A DNA stretch of 64,000 nucleotides from Alteribacter populi (GTDB taxonomy: Bacteria; Bacillota; Bacilli; Bacillales; Salisediminibacteriaceae), in contig NZ_KZ293963.1 in assembly GCF_002352765.1 (NCBI RefSeq), positions 1,944,368 through 2,008,367 of the forward strand, given 5' to 3'. The position numbers were made by a program, and so were the translations under genes. Positions 1 to 9,746 of the stretch are shown here, in pieces. Below the pieces are notes generated by a model, which saw only the letters and a program-made list of their open reading frames with translations, had not been told where the DNA came from and searched no databases. Positions within the stretch are counted from its first letter, which is position 1. Each line of letters opens with the position of its first letter.

Positions 1-656
1 GCATGGAACACTAAGACATCATATCCTTGGCCTTCTAATAATTTTCTTGTCTTCGTTACACAAGGCGTTGTTACACCAAACATCGTGGTAGCAATCATCG
101 GCTTACTTTCTACTTTTGGCCCTTTTTCCGCCCCTTGAACCATCCCGCTTAATGCATTTGCTGCGTTTTTCAAAATTTCAGCCGACAAACCATTAATCCC
201 TGCGATATCAACAACAGAATACATCATCGTGATATCTTTATCTCCTACATATGGTCTCGTATTACCAGATGCAACAGTAGAGACAAGGATTTTCGGCAGG
301 CCTACTGGCGCATTTCTCATTGCTGTTGCTGCAACAGTTGTTCCAGCTGTTCCACCCATACCAAAGATACCTGATATTTCATTTTCCACTGCCAATGTTG
401 AGACGATTTTAGCAGCACCTTTCGTCATTGTGGCCACAGCCGTACCTCGATCATTTTTATCACGCAACTCCTGCAGGGCGACACCGCCAGCTTCTGCAAC
501 TTCACTGCTAGTTATGTCTCCATGAATAGATGTTTCATAGATTCCTGTGTTCATTAGTAAAACCGTATGATTATTGCTCTCTAGAATATCTTTTACGTAG
601 AGAAATTCGTCTCTTTTCGTATCAAGTGAACCAATAACAAGCACTTTTTTCTCCAT
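1..656 (-). CDS. Tm-1-like / UPF0261 family protein (3' end outside window)
   Basis: Open minus-strand frame from an ATG at 656 (after GGAGG) to the left edge with no stop, so the C-terminus is missing. The N-terminus reads MEKKVLVIGSLDTKRDEF, followed by an MNTGIYET segment and a Gly-rich FGMGGTAGTT stretch, typical of the Tm-1-like ATP-binding domain of UPF0261 proteins. Members often sit in sugar or aromatic catabolic clusters and their chemistry is poorly defined. It is the last visible gene of the cluster that starts at 6716, 20 bp after the epimerase gene, so co-transcription is likely. Confidence 0.8.
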   Translation of the reverse strand, partial: MEKKVLVIGSLDTKRDEFLYVKDILESNNHTVLLMNTGIYETSIHGDITSSEVAEAGGVALQELRDKNDRGTAVATMTKGAAKIVSTLAVENEISGIFGMGGTAGTTVAATAMRNAPVGLPKILVSTVASGNTRPYVGDKDITMMYSVVDIAGINGLSAEILKNAANALSGMVQGAEKGPKVESKPMIATTMFGVTTPCVTKTRKLLEGQGYDVLVFH

Positions 657-676
657 CGTTGATCCTCCATTCATTC

Positions 677-1573
677 TTATCCGATTACTCCTTCAAAGAA
701 CTCCTTTGTTTGACGAACAACTTCTGCCTCTCCAATTTTGTCTTGTTGATAGAATGAAGGGTAGTGTGTATCGATCGATAAAATAACGTCTGGTTCCCCT
801 TCTGTAAGCGCCTTCAAAACTGCTTCATGTTTAAAGTCATCTTCTCCGGCAATAGCAAAGTTATTAAACCTTCCCTCAGGCATATCGTTTGTTATAGTGT
901 TGACGACTCTCGAAGCTCCTTTTAAGTGAACAGATGCAACATTTCCTTTAATTTGTTCATATAATTCCACCGTTGGATATTCACCAGATCTCCAGCCGTT
1001 TACAATATCCCAATTTAATTTTAAATGTGGATGGTCCGCATATTGCACTAATTTCCCGAGTTCCACGCAATTGTTCGTTAACGTAGGCGGTTCATTTTCT
1101 ACTAAAATCACTTTCCCTCTTCTTCTTGCGTGTTCTGCATGCCTTTTTAAGACTTCAGCATTATGTCTATATTCTTTTTCCTTTTCTTCCTCTGGCCATG
1201 TATCGAAATCAGGTTGTCTGTACAAAGAATAGATTCGAACGTTTGGTGCAGAAAAAGCATCTGCTAAATTGAATAATCGATCTAATTGATTCGTCATTTC
1301 TTCATGGTGGTTTTCGTCGTAGTTATCATATTTAGGTGATCCAGAAAAAGTACAAGAGTTTACTGCCCAAGAACTAAGAGTCGCAACTTCCAATCCATGT
1401 TCTTTGACTTTTTCTCCTAATTTCTTTGCCTTGTCAACGGATATAGAATCTATTGTATCCCCATTCAATTTGGCACGAAGTTCAATATAATCAAAACCTA
1501 CTTCCTTGGCTGTTTGTAACGCATCATCAAATGATTCTAATCCTAACATATCTGTCACAACACTAAACTTCAT
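677..1573 (-). CDS. Sugar phosphate isomerase/epimerase (xylose isomerase-like TIM barrel)
   Basis: 298 residues, the usual length for AP-endonuclease-2/xylose-isomerase-like TIM-barrel proteins. Segments typical of the fold are a start FSVVTDMLGLESFDDAL, IELRAK near residue 33, VENEPPT in the middle and HLKGA near the C-terminus, which supply metal-binding Glu, Asp and His residues. It probably interconverts a keto or aldose sugar (or inositol-like) intermediate together with the adjacent Gfo/Idh/MocA dehydrogenase. The exact substrate cannot be read from sequence. It lies between the dehydrogenase and Tm-1-like genes in one minus-strand cluster. Confidence 0.85.
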   Translation of the reverse strand: MKFSVVTDMLGLESFDDALQTAKEVGFDYIELRAKLNGDTIDSISVDKAKKLGEKVKEHGLEVATLSSWAVNSCTFSGSPKYDNYDENHHEEMTNQLDRLFNLADAFSAPNVRIYSLYRQPDFDTWPEEEKEKEYRHNAEVLKRHAEHARRRGKVILVENEPPTLTNNCVELGKLVQYADHPHLKLNWDIVNGWRSGEYPTVELYEQIKGNVASVHLKGASRVVNTITNDMPEGRFNNFAIAGEDDFKHEAVLKALTEGEPDVILSIDTHYPSFYQQDKIGEAEVVRQTKEFFEGVIG

Positions 1574-1614
1574 AAAGTTCCCCCCACCTTGATTCTATAT
1601 ATTTACATTGAATA

Positions 1615-2700
1615 TTATCCGATCTTAATCCAGTCACCAGCTTTATTACCTTTATATGCTTCAAATATTTGAGTTAAATGCCATGCGTCTCTTAACGTTG
1701 CACGTTCCACTTGTTTATTTTCTAATACTGCTTCCGTAAAATGATTAACACTTTGAACCATCCCTTGAGTAAATAAATTCTTATTATGCAACTGACCTAG
1801 CGAGAACTCCGGCTCCCAATGCACAGGTCCATTCAATGGGTCGTCTCCAATAAAAGAAGGTGCTTTACCATATTCACCACTGCCTTTTTTGCCTTGGTAA
1901 TAACCAAGTCGGACCGCATTGTCAATTACAATATTTTCGCTATTACCGATAACTTCATATTTTTCTTTAGGACTCGTTTCTGATTGAGTGGACGGTAAGT
2001 GCAAACTGCCTACCGCACCAGATTTAAACTTAAATAATGTGTGTACATTACCACTTGGCTGATGATCAACAAAACACATTTCATCAATATCCCCCATTAA
2101 ATACTGCATTCCGGAAACCGGGTGACATATATCTAAAAACCAGTGTAAACCTTCTCGTTCCCCTGACTCTTCATTAAAAGGTGTTAATGTCAGCGGATAA
2201 CGCCCTGTAATCGAGGTAGCACCTCCGAATTTTTCACTCTCTACGACCTTTTTAGCTCCTTCGAATGATGGATAAAAGTATCTTTTGTTTGAAACAAGGA
2301 CTTGCACATTATATTTTGCTTCTAATTCCATTAACTCTTCCGCTTCTTTTGTCGTATAAGAAATGGGTTTCTCTACCCAAACAGGAATGCCTGCTTTCAT
2401 AATTTCTGGCAAAATCTTTGGGTAAAGAGGACGGCCGTTTCGATCAAAATTCAATACTACAAAAATGGCATCAAGGTCTTCTTTTTTAATCATTTCTTGA
2501 TAGTCTGTATATGCTCGTTCTGCTCCAAATCGTTTTCTGTAAATCTCTGCTCTTTCTAAATTCAAGTCACAAACTGCGACTAAATCCACTGGAGCATAAT
2601 CAAATGTAGGGTAAACGTTGCGAAACGAGTGAGCACCACACCCAATAAATCCTGCATTAATCTTATTGGTGTACTCGTAATTAAATTTAATATTTGTCAA
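1615..2700 (-). CDS. Gfo/Idh/MocA family NAD(P)-dependent oxidoreductase
   Basis: 361 residues. The N-terminal Rossmann fold begins with AGFIGCGAHSFRNVYP and continues to VAVCDLNLERA (nucleotide-binding glycines and the acidic residue after beta 2). WVEKPISYT near residue 110 is the conserved EKP motif of the family. The C-terminal half is the alpha/beta substrate domain with DICHPVSGMQYL. These enzymes oxidise hydroxyls on sugars or inositols. It is paired here with an epimerase, a cupin and an ABC importer, so it is likely a step in breakdown of the imported carbohydrate. Confidence 0.87.
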   Translation of the reverse strand: MTNIKFNYEYTNKINAGFIGCGAHSFRNVYPTFDYAPVDLVAVCDLNLERAEIYRKRFGAERAYTDYQEMIKKEDLDAIFVVLNFDRNGRPLYPKILPEIMKAGIPVWVEKPISYTTKEAEELMELEAKYNVQVLVSNKRYFYPSFEGAKKVVESEKFGGATSITGRYPLTLTPFNEESGEREGLHWFLDICHPVSGMQYLMGDIDEMCFVDHQPSGNVHTLFKFKSGAVGSLHLPSTQSETSPKEKYEVIGNSENIVIDNAVRLGYYQGKKGSGEYGKAPSFIGDDPLNGPVHWEPEFSLGQLHNKNLFTQGMVQSVNHFTEAVLENKQVERATLRDAWHLTQIFEAYKGNKAGDWIKIG

Positions 2701-2722
2701 AAATGACTCCCCTCTCCATATA

Positions 2723-3097
2723 TTATTCTCCGACCGTTTGTCTGTCCGGTGCTGAATAAGCGATAATCATCCGGCAAGGTTCCCAGCTGGTAACTTTCGC
2801 ATTATGAGGAATATTCCTTGGAATTCTTAACATCATTCCAGGTCTTAAATGGTAGGTTTCATCACCAAGGCTATGATCACATTCTCCTGATAAGACAAAG
2901 ATCACTTCTTCGCAGTTCGGATGAATGTGACGCGGATTTTCTTCACCTGCATTAATAAACACCATCCCGAATGTCATTTCACTATCTGGATCGATATCCT
3001 CTCCGCAAAGCCATTGGATACCGCCCCAGTCCATCGGCAGTAAATAACGCTCTTCGCTTAAATCTGTAATAGTTGCACTTTTTTGATTACTAGTCAT
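2723..3097 (-). CDS. Single-domain cupin protein
   Basis: 124 residues. The cupin motif is visible as PRHIHPNCEEVIFVLSGE followed by LRPGMMLRIPRNIPHN, which gives the His, His, Glu and His metal ligands of the beta-barrel. Such small cupins act as sugar isomerases, dioxygenases or binding proteins; which applies here is unknown. It is the first catabolic gene after the transporter genes and ends 22 bp before the oxidoreductase start. Confidence 0.8.
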   Translation of the reverse strand: MTSNQKSATITDLSEERYLLPMDWGGIQWLCGEDIDPDSEMTFGMVFINAGEENPRHIHPNCEEVIFVLSGECDHSLGDETYHLRPGMMLRIPRNIPHNAKVTSWEPCRMIIAYSAPDRQTVGE

Positions 3098-3275
3098 GAT
3101 AATCCCCCGCTTCTTTTAGACTCTTAAATAAATCTTGTTGCACATTCCTTCGTACACAACCTGTGCAACAAAAGATTTGTTAACTATATTTTAAATCGAT
3201 ATATAGTACTTACAATGAGGTATTCCTTTTAAAAAAGTGGCAAAAAAGTAGATTGCTGTATTTTCACCACCAATA

Positions 3276-4115
3276 TTACTTGTTGGACCCGCTCGACATC
3301 CCTTCAATAAAGGAGCGCTGGAATATTAAATAGACGATAATACTTGGAATCATACTGATAACCGTTCCGCCAAAAATAAGTGAATAGTTAGTTGCCATTT
3401 CTCCTTGAAATGAATACAAACCAAGAGATATCGTATATTTACTCTGTGACATTAAGAGAACTAACGGTAATAAGAAGTCATTCCATATATTCATAAATGT
3501 AAAGATTAACAATGCAACCAACCCTGGTTTCGCTAACGGAAGCATCACTGTCCAGAAGATTCTCCATTCTCCTGCACCGTCGATCATGGCAGACTCACGT
3601 AGTGCCTTTGGAACATCCCGAAATGTATTTCGCATCAAAAATATTGAAAATGGTAAGGCTAACGCAGCTGAAACCAGCGTTAGACCGGTTAGCGTATTCA
3701 CTAACCCCATTGACCTCAAGTGGAAAAAGATCGGAATAATGATCGCTTGAACAGGCAAGGCCATCCCTAACAAAACAATATAAAAGATGAGGTTGTTCCC
3801 TTTAAAAGTTAATTGTGAAAACGCGTACCCAGCAGGACTTGCAACCAGTGCTACAACAAACATTCCACCAACCGTTACAATCGCACTATTAATGATATAT
3901 TGCTGGAAATTCCCTACCTGCCATGCATTAACGATATTTTCGAAGTTCCAGCTACTAGGCAAAGAAAAGGGAGAAGAGAATATTTCCATATTTGTTTTAA
4001 AGCTTGCTAAAACAGCGTAAATAATTGGTGCAATGATTAATGTTAATAGTAAAAATAATACAACCCTTATCATCAATTGTGAGGACGACTTTCTTGACAT
4101 TGTTCTCTCCACCAT
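3276..4115 (-). CDS. Carbohydrate ABC transporter permease (MalG/YtcP-like)
   Basis: 279 residues with six hydrophobic segments. The EAA loop for contact with the ATPase is ALRESAMIDGAGEWRIFWTVMLPLAKPG near residue 185. Its ATG overlaps the stop of the upstream permease (TAATG), which indicates translational coupling. It forms the inner-membrane channel with the 4115-5059 product. No ATPase is encoded in the cluster, so a shared MsmX-type ATPase elsewhere is likely, as is common in Bacilli. Confidence 0.9.
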   Translation of the reverse strand: MVERTMSRKSSSQLMIRVVLFLLLTLIIAPIIYAVLASFKTNMEIFSSPFSLPSSWNFENIVNAWQVGNFQQYIINSAIVTVGGMFVVALVASPAGYAFSQLTFKGNNLIFYIVLLGMALPVQAIIIPIFFHLRSMGLVNTLTGLTLVSAALALPFSIFLMRNTFRDVPKALRESAMIDGAGEWRIFWTVMLPLAKPGLVALLIFTFMNIWNDFLLPLVLLMSQSKYTISLGLYSFQGEMATNYSLIFGGTVISMIPSIIVYLIFQRSFIEGMSSGSNK

Positions 4116-5059
4116 TACTCAGTCCTTTCTCTGTAGTAGTTAAATCCGATCGTAAAGATAATAATGATAATCCCTAATACTACACTTTGTGCTGTCGCGT
4201 AACTAACTTGGTTCATGCTAAATGCAGTTTTATAAACTAAGGTTGATACAACCTCACTCATGTAGAAAGGGCCACCTTGAGTCATAATCCAGATTAGCGC
4301 AAAACCTTTTAGCGCATGAATGATCACCATACTAATGACAACGTTCATTGTATTGCGCAAGCTTGGCACTGTTATATACCAAAACTTTCTGATTGGACCC
4401 GCACCGTCAATATCTGCTGCTTCATACATTTGCGGCTCAATACTTTGTAACCCTGCTAAAAATAAAATCATATACAAACCATAAAACGCCCACGTACTAG
4501 CAATCACTAAGGCAGGAATGACAAACATCTGCTCTCCAAGCCAGTTTCTTGCCATAAAATCGAACCCAACTGCCCGAAGGAAAATATTAATCGGCCCCAT
4601 TGTCGGATCGTAAATTTTCGACCACAATACCCCTACAACTGCAAGGGACAATACACTTGGCAGGTAAAAGGCTGCTCTGAAAAAGGTTTTACCTCTCTTT
4701 ACCTTACTAATAAGCACAGCGAGTACTAAAGTTGGAATAACCATTAGTGTTAAACTTAGGACAACCCACAATAGATTGTTACCTAAGGCTCTAAAAAAGA
4801 GAGTGTCTGTTGCTAATCTTGCATAATTTTCTATACCAACAAAGTTCATTGTTGGTGATGCCCCGTTCCAATCAAATAAACTATAACGAACGGCATCTGC
4901 CATTGGGTAAAGCATAAAAACTCCATAAAGAATCAGCGCTGGTGATAAAAAGGATGCAATAACCGCAAATCTTTTTATCTTATTATTCCTTTGCCCTCTG
5001 ACTATATTTTGATTTTGAGCACTTACATTTACAGTTGGTAAATTCATGTTCATAAGCAA
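4115..5059 (-). CDS. Sugar ABC transporter permease (MalF/UgpA-like)
   Basis: 314 residues: hydrophilic N-terminus, then six membrane segments starting near residue 30. The EAA loop YEAADIDGAGPIRKFWYITVPSLR is near residue 215. It partners the downstream MalG-like permease. It follows the binding-protein gene by about 270 bp that contain a strong hairpin, so its expression is probably lower than that of the binding protein. Confidence 0.9.
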   Translation of the reverse strand: MLMNMNLPTVNVSAQNQNIVRGQRNNKIKRFAVIASFLSPALILYGVFMLYPMADAVRYSLFDWNGASPTMNFVGIENYARLATDTLFFRALGNNLLWVVLSLTLMVIPTLVLAVLISKVKRGKTFFRAAFYLPSVLSLAVVGVLWSKIYDPTMGPINIFLRAVGFDFMARNWLGEQMFVIPALVIASTWAFYGLYMILFLAGLQSIEPQMYEAADIDGAGPIRKFWYITVPSLRNTMNVVISMVIIHALKGFALIWIMTQGGPFYMSEVVSTLVYKTAFSMNQVSYATAQSVVLGIIIIIFTIGFNYYRERTE

Positions 5060-5250
5060 ACTCCCCTCCCTGGTTAATTTCGGAACACTTTAAAGCGCAT
5101 TCACAATTGGGTCTAATGCATGTGATAAATAACTTCATCCCCTCCCATATTTGTTTCTTTACATAAAATAATAATCTGATTTTTCAGTGAATAAAAGGAG
5201 CTATTTCGATGATAAAAGTGGGTAGAATCACATAAAAATGAATGAATAAT

Positions 5251-5292
5251 AGAAAACGAAGGTGCCTTCTATACTTTTAGAAAACACCTTCG
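5251..5292 (-). terminator. Hairpin terminator/attenuator after the binding-protein gene
   Basis: Arms CGAAGGTG (5257-5264) and CACCTTCG (5285-5292). On the minus strand the stem is followed by TTTTCT. It lies between the binding-protein stop and the permease genes, a usual place for partial termination that makes the binding protein more abundant than the permeases. Confidence 0.75.
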
Positions 5293-5330
5293 CTTTGTTA
5301 TTAGAATCACTATACTACATCATGGTGATC

Positions 5331-6716
5331 CTATCTCTTTAATTGGAACCCGTTTGCTTTGTCTTCTTGAGCCGCTTCTTCAATTGCGTTCATTGCTTCT
5401 TCTGGAGTCGTTAATCCACCGACCAACCCTTGTAAGTTTTGAAAGTAGGCTTCACCCGTTTCCACGCCGATAAATACACTTGGGTTATAACCTGATCCGT
5501 CCGCAACGTCAATTGCTGCCGCTCGTAAAACATTGCCAACAGGCTCTACATCCATAGAATCAGTAGATGCGAGGATAAAGTTATAGTCTGGGAAACTATA
5601 GACAATTTCTGCATAGTCACTAGAAAGAATAAATTCTAACCATAACTCAACCGCATCTTGATTTTTTGCACCTTTTGGAACGACCCACGATTGGCCAATT
5701 CCACCTGTTGGTTTTGCTTCTTCCCCATCTATAAAGGATGGTGCCATAAAGAATCCTACACTGTCTAGCAAACCTTCTTCCGCTAAATCTGTAATAAGAT
5801 ACGTACCACCTGTATAGATTGCAGCTTGTTTATTTAAAAATTTAAACTTTGAGTCTGTCTCTTGCAATGTAACAGCATCTTGAGAAATATAGCCTTTATC
5901 CAGCCATTCTGTCATAGCCGTTGCTACTTCCACTACTTCCGGATCATTCCACTTCCCATCTTCAAAGAAAATTTCCTCCAATTTCTCTGTTCCTGCCTTT
6001 GCTTCTAGCATAGCCCCAAATAACCAGCCAATTGCATAACCATTTCTGGCGCCTACTGTAATTGGATCAATACTAGATTCTGCAGATAACGTTTCTAATA
6101 CTTCAATGTATTCATCAGGAGTCTCAGGAACATCTAGTCCGTATTCCTCAAACACATCGATGTTATAGAAGTGGGCAATTGCATCTACCATATGAGGTAC
6201 TTCATAGATATGGTCGCCACCTGCAATCAAGTCGTACGCAAATGGACGAACAGCATTCTCCCATTGGTTTGCTTCATATATGTCATCTAGCGGTTTAATT
6301 AATTCGCCCTGTGACAAAACGGAAATACGACTTGGGCCAGCATTCATAAGAAGTACGTCAGGGGTGTTTACTTCAGACTGTAACAATGCTGTTAAACTTC
6401 CAGACTCGACCCGAACATCGCCTGTTTCTAATACAACTTCAATCTCAGAATTTAATTCGCTGAAACGATCCACTACCTGCCTCCATTGATCTCGTTCCAC
6501 ATCATTGTAATAGTTTGGAATCAGTAACTGAAGCGTATTTTGTTCATCTTCTGATGCCTCCTGTTCTTGACCACCGTCATTTTGTTCTTCTGCTGCTTGC
6601 TCATTACTCTCTACTTCCACACTCGAGCCCCCTGACGGAGACTGACATGCAGCTAAACCTACCAACAGCAATAAAGAAATAAATAACAATGACCTTCTCA
6701 TTAGCGTTTGTATCAT
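5331..6716 (-). CDS. Extracellular solute-binding lipoprotein of a sugar ABC importer
   Basis: 461 residues. A lipoprotein signal peptide ends at a VGLAACQS lipobox (Cys 24), followed by an acidic Gln/Glu/Ser-rich linker and a type-1 solute-binding fold beginning LQLLIPNYYNDVERDQWRQVV. The start ATG is preceded by AAGGAGG. The length and domain match MsmE/MalE-like sugar-binding proteins. It captures substrate outside the membrane and delivers it to the permeases encoded next. The ligand is not predictable. Confidence 0.9.
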   Translation of the reverse strand: MIQTLMRRSLLFISLLLLVGLAACQSPSGGSSVEVESNEQAAEEQNDGGQEQEASEDEQNTLQLLIPNYYNDVERDQWRQVVDRFSELNSEIEVVLETGDVRVESGSLTALLQSEVNTPDVLLMNAGPSRISVLSQGELIKPLDDIYEANQWENAVRPFAYDLIAGGDHIYEVPHMVDAIAHFYNIDVFEEYGLDVPETPDEYIEVLETLSAESSIDPITVGARNGYAIGWLFGAMLEAKAGTEKLEEIFFEDGKWNDPEVVEVATAMTEWLDKGYISQDAVTLQETDSKFKFLNKQAAIYTGGTYLITDLAEEGLLDSVGFFMAPSFIDGEEAKPTGGIGQSWVVPKGAKNQDAVELWLEFILSSDYAEIVYSFPDYNFILASTDSMDVEPVGNVLRAAAIDVADGSGYNPSVFIGVETGEAYFQNLQGLVGGLTTPEEAMNAIEEAAQEDKANGFQLKR

Positions 6717-6779
6717 TATTCATACCTCCTTTTTTTAATGCAAACTTTCTTTTACAGTTAGCATCGGTTAAAATTTATA

Positions 6780-6793
6780 TTAAGCGCTTTCAA
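6780..6793. promoter_or_regulatory. Candidate cre (CcpA) site
   Basis: On the minus strand the site reads TGAAAGCGCTTA with A/T flanks, close to the Bacillus cre consensus. It lies 64-77 bp upstream of the binding-protein start in the divergent intergenic region. This fits catabolite repression of the sugar uptake operon; binding is inferred. Confidence 0.6.
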
Positions 6794-7002
6794 AATGAAT
6801 TGAAAGAGGGCGTTTCTGTGATAAAAGTGGGTAAAAAATTTCCCCTAAACTATCTTTTTTTGTCGATAAGGTTGATAGTACTCAAATATATCATTATAAT
6901 TCCTCACAAACACTTACATAGGAAGTAGGCTGAAAGTATCTAAATAATGATCAGAGAGAAAAAGAGGTAATCTCGTATAAAATTGCAAAAAGGAGGTGAC
7001 TT

Positions 7003-8748
7003 ATGAAGTTTTTTCACTCTCTATTCTTTAAATTGTTATTTTGTTTGTTAACCATCTCCATTATTCCTTTAAGTATCGTCGGACTAATTACGTACAATAA
7101 CACCTCCAAAAGCATGACGGATAATCTAGATTATCATGCAAATTATATTCTTGAGCAGAAAGTAGACGCATTAGACCAGCTTTATCATGACTTAGAAAGA
7201 TTAAGCAGCGGAATTGTTAATAATAAAGTGTTTTCTACTTTTAGTGGAAATGACAACTATCGAAGGCACCAGCAATTATATCTGGAGTTAGATCGATTGT
7301 TAGTCAGTATTGAAAATATATTTCCAGCATTCGAAGGCATCACCATCATTAATGAATCGGATTTCATTTACAACTATGGCTACCCATTGGCGCTCAACAC
7401 CACCGCAACCACTTTCTATCAATCTGACTGGTTTCCATCGATAGAAGCTCTATCTCACCCGGCCCTTACTCCTCCACATAACAGAAAATACAGTAACAAA
7501 CAGACACCCGTTTACTCCTTTGTTTATCAAGGGTGGGACAATAAATTAAACTCTAGTTTCATTATAATCGATTTCACAGAAGAGTATATTTCTAATATTC
7601 CGAATATTAAGTATAAGGGAGCTGACATAGCAGGAACGATTATTTATAATAATGACAAAATTGTCTACTCCGAAAATGAAATGTTTACCTTTTCATATAA
7701 AACAATCTCCTCTAGTGATTCCGGAGATATTATTCGAAATGAAGAAAACGAAGAGTTTATTATTTACAAACAAAGGATCCCTTCAATCGACTGGACGATC
7801 GTGGAGTACTTCGAGGTCGTAAGTTTTTTTAAACCAGTCTATGATACTAGAAACTTCTTCCTTTATACGATCATTATTACTGTAATTATTTGTATATTTG
7901 CTTCATTATTCGTAACAAAACAAATATCAAATCCTATTTATAACTTACAGAAAAAAATGAAAGAAGTCGAAAGCGGCAACTTCGAAGAAAAATTCATTAC
8001 AAATTCAAAAGATGAAATCGGAGACCTAGCCAAAGGATTTAATCATATGCTTATACAAATTAAAGCTTTAATCAGTTCAGTAGCTAAAGAGGCAAAGTTA
8101 AAGAGAGAAGCAGAAATAACAGCTTTGCAATTACAAATCAATCCACATTTTATCTATAACACTTTAGAATCGATTAATTCATTAGCTAGAAAGAAAAAAG
8201 ATTATGAAATTAGTCATCTTATTGTGTTACTAGGAAGACTATTACGCTTAAGTATTAGTTCTTTTGAAGAAAAAATTCCTGTTCATCAAGAGATCATGTA
8301 TATTAATTACTATCTAAATATTCAACAAAAGCGAATGCGACATTCGTTTGACTTCAATATAAATATTGACAATAACTTATACGATAAGCACATATTAAAG
8401 TGGATCCTTCAACCTATTGTTGAAAACGCTATTTCACATGGTATCGAGCCTCTTAAAACAAAAGGAGAAGTTGACATTCAGGGGCATTTGGATGAAGAGT
8501 TTATTATTTTTACAGTAAAGGACAACGGAGTGGGGATTAGTAATACTAAGCTTAATGAAATCAGGAGCAGATTACAGGACAATTCTAAGGAGCTTACAAA
8601 GTATAAAAAACGAATTGGCCTATATAATGTCCAATCACGTATTAATTTACATTATGGTGGTTCTTATGGAATTTCGGTTGATAGTGATGTAGAAAAAGGC
8701 ACCACGGTGAAAATTACCATCCCTAATAGGAGTGAAATAAATGAATAA
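7003..8748 (+). CDS. YesM-like sensor histidine kinase
   Basis: 581 residues. Membrane segment at residues 7-29, large extracellular sensor region, second membrane segment near 285-305, a HAMP-like linker (KQISNPIYNLQKKMKEVESGNF), then the HisKA_7-type dimerisation block with LQINPHFIYNTLESINSLA (phospho-His in NPHF) and an ATPase domain (ENAISHG, DNGVGIS). The start follows AAAGGAGGTGAC. It overlaps the response-regulator gene by 8 bp. It most likely senses the sugar imported by the divergent ABC system. Confidence 0.92.
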   Translation: MKFFHSLFFKLLFCLLTISIIPLSIVGLITYNNTSKSMTDNLDYHANYILEQKVDALDQLYHDLERLSSGIVNNKVFSTFSGNDNYRRHQQLYLELDRLLVSIENIFPAFEGITIINESDFIYNYGYPLALNTTATTFYQSDWFPSIEALSHPALTPPHNRKYSNKQTPVYSFVYQGWDNKLNSSFIIIDFTEEYISNIPNIKYKGADIAGTIIYNNDKIVYSENEMFTFSYKTISSSDSGDIIRNEENEEFIIYKQRIPSIDWTIVEYFEVVSFFKPVYDTRNFFLYTIIITVIICIFASLFVTKQISNPIYNLQKKMKEVESGNFEEKFITNSKDEIGDLAKGFNHMLIQIKALISSVAKEAKLKREAEITALQLQINPHFIYNTLESINSLARKKKDYEISHLIVLLGRLLRLSISSFEEKIPVHQEIMYINYYLNIQQKRMRHSFDFNINIDNNLYDKHILKWILQPIVENAISHGIEPLKTKGEVDIQGHLDEEFIIFTVKDNGVGISNTKLNEIRSRLQDNSKELTKYKKRIGLYNVQSRINLHYGGSYGISVDSDVEKGTTVKITIPNRSEINE

Positions 8749-9511
8749 AATGCTAATAGTTGATGATGATTGGATGATTACCGATAGTTTAAAGCATATG
8801 GATGAATGGTTAGATCTGAACATTGATGTGGTAGGATCCGCTGAAAACGGGGAAGAAGCTTTATTTTGGTTACAAAAAGAAAAAGTAGACATTATCTTAA
8901 CAGATATACGCATGCCAGAAATGGATGGGATATCTTTAACGAAACACATCTATAATGAGCAAATAAAAACTAACGTAATTATAATGAGTGGGTTTGAAGA
9001 ATTTACTTATGCACAAGAAGCGCTACGTTATAATGCAAGAGGATATTTATTAAAGCCGATTGATATAATCGAGTTATTAGAAACTGTGAATAAAGTGCTA
9101 CAAGAATATCTAGCTCAGCCCAATCAGCCTATTGTGGATAATATAGAAGAAATTTCACAAAGTCAAACACAACAAGAAAGAGTAATTACTAGCACTTTAA
9201 ATTATATAAATACCAACTACATGGAGCCTTTAACACTAAAACAGTTAGCACAACGAGTGCACTTGAGTGACCATTATTTAGGTCAACTCTTTAAAACTGT
9301 GACAGGTGAATCATTTTTAAAGTATTTAACGAATGTAAGAATGGAAAAAGCACGGATGTTCCTAGAAAACCCTGTATTGAAAATCTATGAAATTAGCGAA
9401 AGGGTAGGATATACTGATCCTAAACACTTTATGAAGGTTTTTAAGAAAACCAATGGATGTACTCCTAAGGACTATAGACAAGGATTTAAATCCAAACAAT
9501 GCGTGGAATAA
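8741..9511 (+). CDS. YesN-like AraC-family response regulator
   Basis: 256 residues. Receiver domain MLIVDDDW... with the phospho-acceptor at Asp55 in LTDIRMPEMDG and conserved Lys in LLKPI. The C-terminal AraC-type double HTH includes LKQLAQRVHLSDHYLGQLFK and ISERVGYTDPKHFMKVFKK. It is the cognate partner of the overlapping kinase gene and probably activates the divergent uptake cluster. It is the last chromosomal protein gene before the prophage. Confidence 0.92.
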   Translation: MNKMLIVDDDWMITDSLKHMDEWLDLNIDVVGSAENGEEALFWLQKEKVDIILTDIRMPEMDGISLTKHIYNEQIKTNVIIMSGFEEFTYAQEALRYNARGYLLKPIDIIELLETVNKVLQEYLAQPNQPIVDNIEEISQSQTQQERVITSTLNYINTNYMEPLTLKQLAQRVHLSDHYLGQLFKTVTGESFLKYLTNVRMEKARMFLENPVLKIYEISERVGYTDPKHFMKVFKKTNGCTPKDYRQGFKSKQCVE

Positions 9512-9687
9512 CAGTTTTAGAACAATTTATTTCAACCACTTATAGAGATGTATTCCAAGAAAGCAGAAAGAAAAGATGCAATAAAGTTGATTTCACAAAA
9601 AAAATTTCTGAATATAATAAACATTTCATTATCATGTTCCGCGGTTTAGACAAATTGCCCGGATACCTAAAGCTAAAGCTAGACAAT

Positions 9688-9735
9688 GAAAAAAAACGAC
9701 ACAACCCCTCGTTAAAACGAGAAACCGCGTCGTTG
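9688..9735 (-). terminator. Terminator of the disrupted tRNA-Ala gene
   Basis: Minus-strand hairpin with outer arms AACGAC/GTCGTT and inner arms CTCGTT/AACGAG, followed by a run of eight Ts. It lies directly after the 3' CCA of the tRNA-Ala fragment, as expected for the tRNA transcript terminator. The stretch 9512-9687 holds no gene I can support. Confidence 0.75.
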
Positions 9736-9746
9736 TTCACATAGTA

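Noticed and set aside
229..525. 98-residue plus-strand ORF
   Set aside because: Antisense to the truncated Tm-1-like gene.
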